This document shows positions 1-6,175 of a stretch of 9,784 bases of DNA, in pieces (position 1 is the first letter of the stretch; each line of letters begins with the position of its first letter). The stretch lies in NCBI GenBank assembly GCA_021778785.1, contig JAJYBX010000041.1:1-9784 (forward strand). Direction: 5' to 3'. Origin of the DNA: Acidobacteriota bacterium (GTDB lineage Bacteria; Acidobacteriota; Holophagae; Holophagales; Holophagaceae). The notes under the pieces are model-generated. The model was not told the DNA's origin. It made no database searches and worked only from the letters and a program-made list of their open reading frames with translations. Position numbers and translations under genes: made by a program.

Positions 1-47
1 CCGGCCTGGGCCGCGGCCACGCAAGCCTCCCGCTGGGCATCGAACAT
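1..47 (-). CDS. Start of an unidentified gene, cut by the window edge
   Basis: Only the first 15 codons are visible, reading MFDAQREACVAAAQA and running off the left edge. The start is set by a GGAGG Shine-Dalgarno sequence (plus-strand positions 56-60) lying 8 nt before this ATG. A second in-frame ATG at 51-53 lies only 2 nt from the same site and is less likely. The gene begins 22 nt after the stop codon of the upstream SDR gene on the same strand, so it is probably the third gene of that operon. The fragment is too short to identify a family. It has no obvious signal peptide. Confidence 0.55.
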   Translation of the reverse strand, partial: MFDAQREACVAAAQA

Positions 48-69
48 GGGCATCACCTCCGCCCGATTC

Positions 70-1554
70 TCACATGCCCGCCTCGGCCTGCCGTTTCAGG
101 GCCCGCACCATGCCGGGGAAGATGAACCGGTGGAAGGGCAGGACGGAGTACCAGTAGAGGAGCCCCGTCAACCCGTGGGGCTCGAAGAAGGCCGTCTGCT
201 CAAGCCGGGAGCCCGGTCCCTCGGGGCGCACCTGGAACTGGAGCCAGGCGTGGCCCGGCAGCTTCATTTCCGCCCGCAGGCGCAGGAGGTGGTTGGGCTC
301 CAGGGCCTCCACCCGCCAGAAATCCACGGGATCCCCCACCCGGAGATTGCGGGGGTGGCGCCGTCCCCGGCGCATCCCCACCCCGCCGGAGAGCCGGTCC
401 ATGAGGCCCCGGAGCTGCCACAGCCAGTTCCCGGCGGGCCAGCCCGACTCCCCGCCCAGGGCGCAGCAGGCCCGGAAGACGGTCTCGGGCCGCGCCTTCA
501 CATGGCGGTGATGGCGCTCCAGCAGCATGCCCTCGTGGGCGCCCAGTTCCATTCCCTCCGGGCCGCCCGCCAGCCCGGTGGCCCAGGTGGTCTCCACGTT
601 GTCCTCGTCGAGCCGCTGCAGGGCCAGGGCCAGGGCCTCGCGATAGGCCATGGGCCGCACGTGGAAGGCCGACAGGGCCCGCGGATCCCGCACCACCACT
701 TCCGTGGCGAGCCCTTCCACCAGGGGCGCCGCGATGGCCTTGGGGATCGGCGTCACCAGGTCCACCCAGTGGATGGATAGGCGGGGAAACGGGACGTCCA
801 TGGGGATGATGATCCGCCGGAGCCCCTGGGCCTGGGCGTAGCCCAGCATCATCTGGCGGTAGTCGAGGACGTCCTGGCCGCCGATCTCGTAGATCCCCTC
901 CAGATCCGGGTGCTCGAGGGCCTCCAGCAGGTAGGCCAGCACGTCCCGGATGCCGATGGGCTGGCAGCGGGTGTTCACCCAGCGGGGCGTGACCATCACC
1001 GGCAGGCGCTCCGTGAGGTGGCGGATCATCTCGAAGCTGGCGCTGCCGCTGCCCACGATGACGGCGGCCCGGAATTCCAGGACGGGCACGCCGGCGGAGG
1101 CCAGGGCCTCCCCCACCTCCTGCCGGCTGGCCAGGTGGTGGCTCCGTTTCCGGGTGGGGTCCCCGAGCCCGCCCAGGTAGAGGATCCGTCGCACCCCGGC
1201 GCGCACGCAGGCCTGGGCGAAGGTCCGGGCTTGTGCCAGGTCCTTGGTGCGGAAGTCGGGATTCTTGTCGGCCATGGCATGCACCAGGTAGTAGGCCTGA
1301 TGCACACCCGCCAGGGCCGGCTCCAGGGTGGCGGGGTCGGAGACGTCCCCCTGGACCAGTTCCACCCCGGGCCAATCGCGCCCCGCCAGCCGCTCGGGGT
1401 TGCGGACCAGGCAGCGCACCCGGTGGCCCGCCGCCAGGAGCCGCGGGACGAGGCGGCCCCCGATGTAGCCCGTGGCCCCCGTGACGAGCACCAGGGGACG
1501 GCCGGGGTCCATCAGGGCCGCGCCCGTGGGCGGGAAGGCGGTCGAATCGGTCAT
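70..1554 (-). CDS. SDR-family NAD(P)-binding protein with C-terminal DUF2867-like domain
   Basis: The 494-residue protein has two parts. The N-terminal half is an atypical/extended SDR Rossmann fold: the dinucleotide-binding motif TGATGYIG is at residues 25-32, after a hydrophobic beta strand, and further SDR-like segments follow (YYLVHAM near 88-94, YLGGLGD near 126-132, an FRAAVIVG strand near 161-168). The C-terminal part, about 340-490, with aromatic stretches such as GLLYWYSVLPFHRFIF, resembles the DUF2867 domain often fused to such SDRs, which may bind a small hydrophobic ligand. I see no classical YxxxK catalytic pair, so it may be a reductase of unknown substrate or a redox sensor. 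The start ATG overlaps the stop of the Dph6-like gene (ATGA), implying translational coupling; a later ATG (residue 15) has no good ribosome site. Family assignment is firm, substrate unknown. Confidence 0.88.
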   Translation of the reverse strand: MTDSTAFPPTGAALMDPGRPLVLVTGATGYIGGRLVPRLLAAGHRVRCLVRNPERLAGRDWPGVELVQGDVSDPATLEPALAGVHQAYYLVHAMADKNPDFRTKDLAQARTFAQACVRAGVRRILYLGGLGDPTRKRSHHLASRQEVGEALASAGVPVLEFRAAVIVGSGSASFEMIRHLTERLPVMVTPRWVNTRCQPIGIRDVLAYLLEALEHPDLEGIYEIGGQDVLDYRQMMLGYAQAQGLRRIIIPMDVPFPRLSIHWVDLVTPIPKAIAAPLVEGLATEVVVRDPRALSAFHVRPMAYREALALALQRLDEDNVETTWATGLAGGPEGMELGAHEGMLLERHHRHVKARPETVFRACCALGGESGWPAGNWLWQLRGLMDRLSGGVGMRRGRRHPRNLRVGDPVDFWRVEALEPNHLLRLRAEMKLPGHAWLQFQVRPEGPGSRLEQTAFFEPHGLTGLLYWYSVLPFHRFIFPGMVRALKRQAEAGM

Positions 1555-2219
1555 GCCGGCACCAGGTCCGCGAAGACGAAGCCGTTCCGCGCCACCACCT
1601 CCCCGGCGGCCACGGGAACCGGGCGGGCGAACATGGGGCCCTCCGAGGCGAAGGTGTGGAATTCCCCCCGCTCGCCGCAGGGATCCACCCCCGGGGGCAG
1701 GTCCGAGAGCAGCTCCGCATCGAAGGTCCGCCCCGCGAAGCCGGGGTCCAGGGCCTTCGGATCCACACAGACCAGGGTGGCCTTCAGACCGGAACCAATC
1801 ATCTCCCCAGCCAGCACGGCCGTGTCCTCCCCCCAGAGGGGGAAACGGGGAACCAGTCCCGTGCCCGCGAGACGGGCCTCCCGGTAGGCCCGGACATCCT
1901 CCAGGAACAGGTCCCCGAAGGCCACCACCGAGATGCCCTCGGCCGCGGCCCGGGCGCAGGCTCCCGCCATGGCGGCCTCGTAGGCCTCGTTGGAGCAGGG
2001 CCAGGGCAGCGGCACCTTCCAGAGGGGGAGGCCCGCCGCCTCGGCCTGGGCCTCCAGGAGCACCTCCCGGACGCCGTGCATGGCCACCCGGTCGAAGGCC
2101 TGGTTCAGGGTGGTGAGGAGGCCGACCACCTCCACCTCCCCCTGCTGCCGGAGCCGGTGCAGCGCGTAGGCCGCATCCTTGCCGCTGGACCAGCTGAGCA
2201 GCGCCTTGGGGACCGTCAT
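1551..2219 (-). CDS. Dph6-like PP-loop ATP pyrophosphatase (adenine nucleotide alpha hydrolase family)
   Basis: This 222-residue protein starts with MTVPKALLSW and then the PP-loop SSGKD (residues 11-15), which grips ATP phosphates in N-type ATP pyrophosphatases. Further marks of the diphthine-ammonia ligase-like family (Dph6, MJ0570-related) are FGDLFLEDVRAYRE (about 101-114), PLWGEDT (127-133) and DPCGERGEFHTF (179-190). Eukaryotic Dph6 amidates diphthine on elongation factor 2. Bacterial EF-G carries no diphthamide, so the bacterial homologue must have another acceptor; an ATP-dependent amidation or related ligation is a fair inference. The start has GGAG 5 nt upstream, and a plausible sigma-70-like promoter lies just before it. 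It is the first gene of the minus-strand operon and overlaps the SDR gene by 4 bp. An upstream in-frame start 15 codons earlier has no supporting site. Confidence 0.87.
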   Translation of the reverse strand: MTVPKALLSWSSGKDAAYALHRLRQQGEVEVVGLLTTLNQAFDRVAMHGVREVLLEAQAEAAGLPLWKVPLPWPCSNEAYEAAMAGACARAAAEGISVVAFGDLFLEDVRAYREARLAGTGLVPRFPLWGEDTAVLAGEMIGSGLKATLVCVDPKALDPGFAGRTFDAELLSDLPPGVDPCGERGEFHTFASEGPMFARPVPVAAGEVVARNGFVFADLVPA

Positions 2220-2236
2220 GGGAGCTCCGGGTCCCA

Positions 2237-2264
2237 AGTATGGCCGCCACGGGGCCCCTCGCAA
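2237..2264 (-). promoter_or_regulatory. Candidate promoter of the Dph6-like/SDR operon
   Basis: Read on the minus strand, TTGCGA (plus positions 2259-2264) is followed after 16 nt by CATACT (2237-2242). Each matches the sigma-70 consensus at four of six positions. Transcription would begin near 2230, leaving a leader of roughly 10-12 nt that still includes the GGAG ribosome site. The position in the 83-bp divergent spacer is right for it. The evidence is motif matching only. Confidence 0.35.
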
Positions 2265-2277
2265 ATCCTGACGAAAA

Positions 2278-2286
2278 TGGTAAACT
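2278..2286 (+). promoter_or_regulatory. Candidate extended -10 promoter of the Nfu gene
   Basis: TGGTAAACT fits an extended -10 element (TGn followed by TAAACT) inside a small AT-richer patch of an otherwise GC-rich spacer. No good -35 box is found at the usual distance, which extended -10 promoters can tolerate. The predicted start of transcription is about 10 nt before the ATG, so the leader would barely contain the GGGAG ribosome site at 2292-2296. Tentative. Confidence 0.3.
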
Positions 2287-2302
2287 TTGTTGGGAGCCGT
2301 CC

Positions 2303-2848
2303 ATGCCCAAGGTCATCAACATCGAACCCACCCCCAATCCCGACGCCCTGAAGTTCCTGGTGAACTCGGCCGTCCTCAAGGCGGGTTCCCGCTCCTTCAA
2401 GGATTTCGGCGCCGCGGTGGGCGATCCCCTGGGCTCGGCCCTCTTCGGCCTGGGCAAGGTGACGTCCGTGTTCTACATGGACCGCTTCGTGACGGTGAAC
2501 AAGGAGCCCTCCGCCGAGTGGAGCGACCTGATCGACCCCATCTGCGAGGCCATCGAGGACCTGAAGCTGCCCGACGACGCCACCGGCGAGGGCCCCCGGC
2601 TGGCCCAGGGCGCCGATGCGGACGAGAAGCTGGCCCGCATCCACGAGCTGCTGGACACCCGCATCCGGCCCGGCCTGGCCGGGGATGGCGGCGGCCTGGA
2701 GGTGATCTCCTTCGACGGCCAGACCCTCGAGATCAGCTACCACGGCGCCTGCGGCTCCTGCCCCTCCTCCACCAGCGGCACCCTCCGCTACATCGAGGGC
2801 ATGCTGCAGGAGGAAGTGGACCCTGCGATCCGCGTGATCAGCTGGTAG
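2303..2848 (+). CDS. NifU/Nfu-family iron-sulfur cluster scaffold or carrier, two-domain type
   Basis: The 181-residue protein has an N-terminal Nfu_N domain (about 1-88; it opens VINIEPTPNPDALKF, the family signature) and a C-terminal NifU-like domain (about 105-180) with GDGGGLEV (128-135) and the cluster-binding CGSC motif, Cys150 and Cys153. Nfu proteins typically dimerise, hold a [4Fe-4S] cluster between the two CxxC pairs and hand it to client enzymes such as lipoyl synthase and aconitase. The domain order matches mitochondrial NFU1 rather than the A-type-domain arrangement of E. coli NfuA. GGGAG 6 nt before the ATG selects this start; an earlier in-frame start at 2240 would add a non-conserved leader. 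It is divergent from the Dph6-like gene and followed 57 nt later by the GAF gene. Complete and intact. Confidence 0.93.
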   Translation: MPKVINIEPTPNPDALKFLVNSAVLKAGSRSFKDFGAAVGDPLGSALFGLGKVTSVFYMDRFVTVNKEPSAEWSDLIDPICEAIEDLKLPDDATGEGPRLAQGADADEKLARIHELLDTRIRPGLAGDGGGLEVISFDGQTLEISYHGACGSCPSSTSGTLRYIEGMLQEEVDPAIRVISW

Positions 2849-2878
2849 GCGGTCCGGGCCTTCCCCGCTGGAGTGGGG

Positions 2879-2884
2879 TACTCT
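2879..2884 (+). promoter_or_regulatory. Possible -10 box upstream of the GAF gene
   Basis: TACTCT lies 21 nt before the GTG start and resembles the TAnnnT elements found before the Nfu gene and the exbD gene. No recognisable -35 box precedes it. The 57-nt gap after the Nfu stop would allow either a separate promoter or readthrough. Weak evidence. Confidence 0.2.
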
Positions 2885-2896
2885 AGGGATGTCCTC

Positions 2897-2901
2897 GGAG
2901 G
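2897..2901 (+). promoter_or_regulatory. Ribosome binding site choosing the GTG start of the GAF gene
   Basis: GGAGG sits 4 nt before the GTG at 2906-2908. The only longer in-frame start, a GTG at 2873, has no comparable site, so the 2906 start is preferred. Confidence 0.6.
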
Positions 2902-2905
2902 CTGT

Positions 2906-3916
2906 GTGGCCAAGACGGGCGGTCGGGCTCGGAAGAAGGTGGACCATCTGGCGGCGCTGGCCAACCTGCTGGCGGAGGACAGTGCGGACCCCGCCCACCT
3001 CTTCGAGCACGGGCTGGCCCTCCTGATGGAGCGGCTCCAGGCGGAGCGGGCCATGCTGACCCGGATGGCGGGGCTGGGCCACGAGGTCTTCTGGTGGGCC
3101 GCCGACGACGAGAACGCCATGCACCGGATCTTCCAGAACCCCGAGAAGGGCTACTGCCCCTGGGTGATGACCCATCCCGAGCGGCCCCTCGTGGTGAGGG
3201 ACGCCCTGGCCGAACCCATGTGGCGGGAGAGCGCGGCCTGGACGGACCTGGGCATCCGGGCCTACGCCGGGGTGGCGCTCCACGACGGGAACAAGGTGAT
3301 CGGCACCCTCTGCGTCCAGGCCAGCGAGGCCCGCGTCTTCGGGCGCGGGGCCCTGACCCTGCTCAAGGCCCTGGGGCACCTCTTCAGCAAGACCCTGGAG
3401 GCGGAGCACCTCAAGCAGGAACTGCAGGCCACCAAGGACGCCCTGGAACTGAGCAGCGCCGTGGTGCAGGACAGCGCCCTGCAGAGCGCCCGGTCGGGCC
3501 TGCCCAACCGCCGGTACCTCGAGATCTGGCTGCGGGCCACCGTCTTCCTCGCCCGGCGCCGGAACGAGCAGATGGCCCTGGCGCTCTGGACCCAGCCCAT
3601 GGAGAAGGGCCTGAAGGCCCGGATGCAGGCCATTTCCGACGCCCTCCGCGGAGAAGACCTCCTGGTCGAGTTGGCGGCGGACCAGTACCTGCTGCTCATG
3701 CCGCATACGGCCCCGGAGGGCGCGGCCACCCTGCTGGCCCGGGTGCGGGCCTCGCTGGGCATCCACCCCGCGGGCGGCACGTTGTGGGATCCCCAGGGCG
3801 AGGACCTGTCCCTGCGCGAGGCCCTCCGCCGGGCCTCGCGGGCCCTGGCCGGGGCCCGGGACCAGGGCCAGACCCTGGTCTGGCAGATGGAGCAGGCCCC
3901 CGTGGCCGGCCCCTGA
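2906..3916 (+). CDS. GAF-domain protein with degenerate GGDEF domain
   Basis: The 336-residue soluble protein has a GAF sensor domain (about 25-165), a short helical linker likely to form a coiled coil (about 160-186) and a GGDEF-like domain (about 195-330). The last begins with SGLPNRRYLE (197-206), matching the usual LTGLPNRR entry of diguanylate cyclases. The signature itself reads AADQY at 257-261 in place of GGDEF, and the metal-binding aspartate of the first strand is missing (ALALWTQ, 224-230). It should therefore not make cyclic di-GMP; a nucleotide-binding or protein-partner role is more likely. No RxxD inhibitory site precedes AADQY (VELAADQ). There is no signal peptide or membrane segment, so the signal is probably cytoplasmic. 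It lies 57 nt after the Nfu gene, and the next gene is a 2-oxo acid dehydrogenase, but a functional link is not shown. Confidence 0.83.
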   Translation: MAKTGGRARKKVDHLAALANLLAEDSADPAHLFEHGLALLMERLQAERAMLTRMAGLGHEVFWWAADDENAMHRIFQNPEKGYCPWVMTHPERPLVVRDALAEPMWRESAAWTDLGIRAYAGVALHDGNKVIGTLCVQASEARVFGRGALTLLKALGHLFSKTLEAEHLKQELQATKDALELSSAVVQDSALQSARSGLPNRRYLEIWLRATVFLARRRNEQMALALWTQPMEKGLKARMQAISDALRGEDLLVELAADQYLLLMPHTAPEGAATLLARVRASLGIHPAGGTLWDPQGEDLSLREALRRASRALAGARDQGQTLVWQMEQAPVAGP

Positions 3917-3963
3917 CTGGCCGGAGCCCCGGGGGCGTGGGAAGATGGTGGGCTCAGGAAATC

Positions 3964-3979
3964 CCGGGACGCGTCCCGG
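3964..3979 (+). promoter_or_regulatory. Perfect 16-bp palindrome in the E1 gene leader
   Basis: CCGGGACGCGTCCCGG reads identically on both strands and lies 3 nt before the AGGAGG ribosome site of the E1 gene, in the 77-bp gap after the GAF gene. As DNA it could be the operator of a dimeric repressor; as RNA it could fold into a 6-bp stem with a CGCG loop next to the ribosome site. It is not followed by a T-run, so it is not a typical terminator. Both functions are inferences. Confidence 0.4.
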
Positions 3980-3982
3980 CTC

Positions 3983-3991
3983 AGGAGGTGA
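3983..3991 (+). promoter_or_regulatory. Consensus Shine-Dalgarno site choosing a TTG start
   Basis: AGGAGGTGA is a full-length complement of the 16S rRNA 3' end. It overlaps a possible GTG start (3988-3990), which would be too close to use, and places the TTG at 3994-3996 5 nt after GGAGG. This is why the E1 protein is started at TTG. Confidence 0.65.
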
Positions 3992-3993
3992 CA

Positions 3994-6054
3994 TTGGATA
4001 CCCCGACCCTGGTGAAGGCGGCCCTGGATGCCATGGGCGCCGATGAAACTCCCAGCCGCGAGGACCTCTGCCATTGGTACGAACTGATGCACCTGGGAAG
4101 GGTGCTGGACGACAAGGCCCCCAACTACCTGAAGCAGGCCATCGGGTGGTCCTACCACGCCCCCTGCGCCGGGCATGACGGCATCCAGCTGGCCCTGGGC
4201 CTTTCCTTCCGGGCCGGCCGGGACTTCCTCTTCCCCTACTACCGCGACCTCATGACCTGCCTCGCCGCCGGCCTCACGCCCGAGGAGATCATCCTCAACG
4301 GCATCTCCAAGGCCACCGATCCCGCCAGCGGCGGCCGGCACATGAGCAACCACTTCGGCAAGCCCGCCATCGGCATCCAGAATGTCTCCAGCCTCACGGG
4401 CAACCACACCCAGCACGCCGTGGGCCTGGCCCGGGCCGTCAAGTACTACGGCAAGGACGCGGTGGTCTTCAGCAGCCAGGGCGAGTCGTCGCTGTCCGAG
4501 GGCTACTGCTTCGAGAGCATCAACGGGGCGGACCGGGAGCAGCTGCCCGTCGTCTTCGTGGTGCAGGACAACGGCTACGGCATCTCCGTGCCCAAGAAGG
4601 ACCAGAGCGCCAACAGCCAGATCTGCGACAACTTCCGGGGCTTCCCCAACCTGAAGATCCTGAAGTGCGACGGCCTCAACCTGCTGGATTCCATGCGCGC
4701 CCTGGAGGAGGCCCTGGCCTACGTCCGCGGCGGCCAGGGACCGGCCATGGTGTACGCCACCTGCGTGCGCATCGGCAGCCACTCCAACTCCGACCGGCAC
4801 GAGCTGTACCGGGACGAGGCCGAGCTGGCCGCGGCCAAGGCCCAGGACCCCCTGCCCCGCTTCCGGGCCTACTGCCTGGCGAACGGCCTCACCGAAGACG
4901 AGCTCCAGTCCATCGAAACCGAGAACCAGGCCCGCTACCTGGCCGCCCACGACCGGGCCATGGCCGCCCCGAGCCCCGATCCCGCGAGCATCCACGACTT
5001 CGTGATCCCCGAGGGCTGGGTGTCGGACCAGTACCCCGACGGCACCCACCAGGCCGCGGGCGACCCCATCAGCCTCATCGCGGCCCTGAACCAGACCCTG
5101 AAGGAGGAGTTCCGCCACAACCCGGACACCTTCATCTGGGGCCAGGACATGGCCAACAAGGACAAGGGCGGCATCTTCAACGTGAGCAAGGGCCTCCAGC
5201 AGGAGTTCGGCGAGAAGCGGGTGTTCAACGCCCCCATCGCCGAGGACTACATCGTGGGCACGGCCAATGGCTTCTCCCGCCTGGACGACCGCATCCGCGT
5301 GGTGGTGGAGGGCGCCGAGTTCGCCGACTACATCTGGCCCGCCGCCGAGCAGATCGTGGAATGCAGCCACGACTACTGGCGCACCAACGGCCAGTTCGCG
5401 CCCAACGTGACCATCCGCCTGGCCTCCGGCGGCTACATCGGCGGCGGCCTCTACCACTCGCAGAACGTGGAGGGCTGGCTCACCACCCTGCCCGGCATCC
5501 GCGTGGTGGTGCCCGCCTTCGCCGACGACGCGGCGGGCCTGCTCCGCACGGCCCTCCGCAGCCGCGGCACCACCCTCTACCTCGAACCCAAGTTCCTCTA
5601 CAACGCCAAGATGGCCCATTCCGTGGTGCCGCCGGACTTCGCCGTGCCCTTCGGGAAAGCCCGGGTCCGGCGCGAGGGGAAGGATCTCACCATCCTGGCC
5701 TACGGCACGCCGGTCCACTTCGCCCTGGAAGCCGCAGCCAAGCTGGAGAAGGAGGGCACGTCCGCCGAGGTGGTGGACCTCCGCAGCCTCAGCCCGCTCG
5801 ACACGGACGCCATCCTCCGTTCGGTGAAGAAGACCCACCGGGTGCTCATTGCCCACGAGGACAAGGTCTTTGGCGGCTTCGGCGGCGAGCTGGCGGCCAT
5901 CTGCGCCTCGGAGTGCTTCGCCTGGCTCGACGCCCCCGTGGGGCGCGTGGGCTCGGAATTCACCCCCGTGGGCTTCAACCGCATCCTCGAACGCGCCACC
6001 CTCCCCAACGCCGAGAAGGTGCTGGTCGCGGCGCGGAAAGTCCTGGCGTTCTAG
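3994..6054 (+). CDS. Fused alpha/beta E1 component of a 2-oxo acid dehydrogenase (branched-chain or pyruvate type)
   Basis: This 686-residue single chain joins the two normally separate E1 subunits. Residues about 20-325 are E1-alpha: GRHMSNHFG near 114-122, thiamine diphosphate/Mg site SQGESSLSEG (161-170) to QDNGYGIS (191-198), and the RIGSHSNSDRHELYR loop (259-273) with a family histidine. Residues about 350-686 are E1-beta: APIAED (Glu417, expected cofactor contact), EGAEFADYIWPA (439-450), GGYIGGGLYHSQ (479-490, His488) and the C-terminal transketolase domain from about 552. E1 decarboxylates a 2-oxo acid on thiamine diphosphate and passes the acyl group to lipoyl-E2. The SQGES form of the TPP motif and the fusion are, as I recall, typical of a known fused branch, so they are not signs of damage. 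Substrate (branched-chain oxo acids or pyruvate) cannot be told from sequence. No E2 or E3 gene is in this window. Start is TTG by a strong ribosome site. Confidence 0.9.
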   Translation: MDTPTLVKAALDAMGADETPSREDLCHWYELMHLGRVLDDKAPNYLKQAIGWSYHAPCAGHDGIQLALGLSFRAGRDFLFPYYRDLMTCLAAGLTPEEIILNGISKATDPASGGRHMSNHFGKPAIGIQNVSSLTGNHTQHAVGLARAVKYYGKDAVVFSSQGESSLSEGYCFESINGADREQLPVVFVVQDNGYGISVPKKDQSANSQICDNFRGFPNLKILKCDGLNLLDSMRALEEALAYVRGGQGPAMVYATCVRIGSHSNSDRHELYRDEAELAAAKAQDPLPRFRAYCLANGLTEDELQSIETENQARYLAAHDRAMAAPSPDPASIHDFVIPEGWVSDQYPDGTHQAAGDPISLIAALNQTLKEEFRHNPDTFIWGQDMANKDKGGIFNVSKGLQQEFGEKRVFNAPIAEDYIVGTANGFSRLDDRIRVVVEGAEFADYIWPAAEQIVECSHDYWRTNGQFAPNVTIRLASGGYIGGGLYHSQNVEGWLTTLPGIRVVVPAFADDAAGLLRTALRSRGTTLYLEPKFLYNAKMAHSVVPPDFAVPFGKARVRREGKDLTILAYGTPVHFALEAAAKLEKEGTSAEVVDLRSLSPLDTDAILRSVKKTHRVLIAHEDKVFGGFGGELAAICASECFAWLDAPVGRVGSEFTPVGFNRILERATLPNAEKVLVAARKVLAF

Positions 6055-6070
6055 AACGTTTGAAAAGCTT

Positions 6071-6143
6071 GATCCACAGATTTCACAGATTCACACAGAT
6101 TTCCTTCGTTCTTAATCTGTGGAATCTGTGAAATCTGTGGATC
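6071..6143. repeat. AT-rich hairpin built of 9-nt units (30-bp stem)
   Basis: The left arm (6071-6101) and right arm (6114-6143) are inverted copies. Positions 6071-6091 pair perfectly with 6123-6143 (21 bp), and 9 more pairs follow with one bulged base, leaving a 12-nt loop. Each arm consists of three units: AATCTGTGG, AATCTGTGA, AATCTGTGG on the right (6114-6140), and their complements on the left, the third with one extra base. The composition is far lower in GC than the genes on both sides. A T-rich stretch follows (6150-6162), so it could stop transcription after the E1 gene, but it also looks like a dispersed intergenic repeat. I recall ATCTGTG-type repeats from intergenic DNA of several bacteria; this is not checked. 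Confidence 0.85.
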
Positions 6144-6175
6144 CATCAGTTCTCATTTTCTTGCAAGGAGTGCCC

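Noticed and set aside
1555..2457. In-frame extension of the SDR reading frame to a 795-residue protein, on the minus strand
   Set aside because: The extra part overlaps the Dph6-like gene in another frame and is Gly/Arg/Pro-rich, as expected for a GC-rich shadow frame. The real start is the coupled ATG at 1554.
2849..2880. Possible terminator after the Nfu gene (CCCC...GGGG near 2863-2878)
   Set aside because: Only four strong pairs around an 8-nt loop and no T-run.
3917..3950. GC-rich symmetrical sequence GCCCCGGGGGC after the GAF gene
   Set aside because: Too short a loop for a hairpin and no T-run; such runs are common at this GC content.
2216..3994. 592-residue open frame antisense to the Nfu and GAF genes
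   Set aside because: Low-complexity composition, no recognisable domain, and overlap with two well-supported genes.
3262..5856. 864-residue open frame antisense to the E1 gene
   Set aside because: Its sequence is a repetitive Val/Gly/His/Ala-rich shadow of the E1 codons and overlaps a clearly conserved enzyme. No ribosome site supports it.
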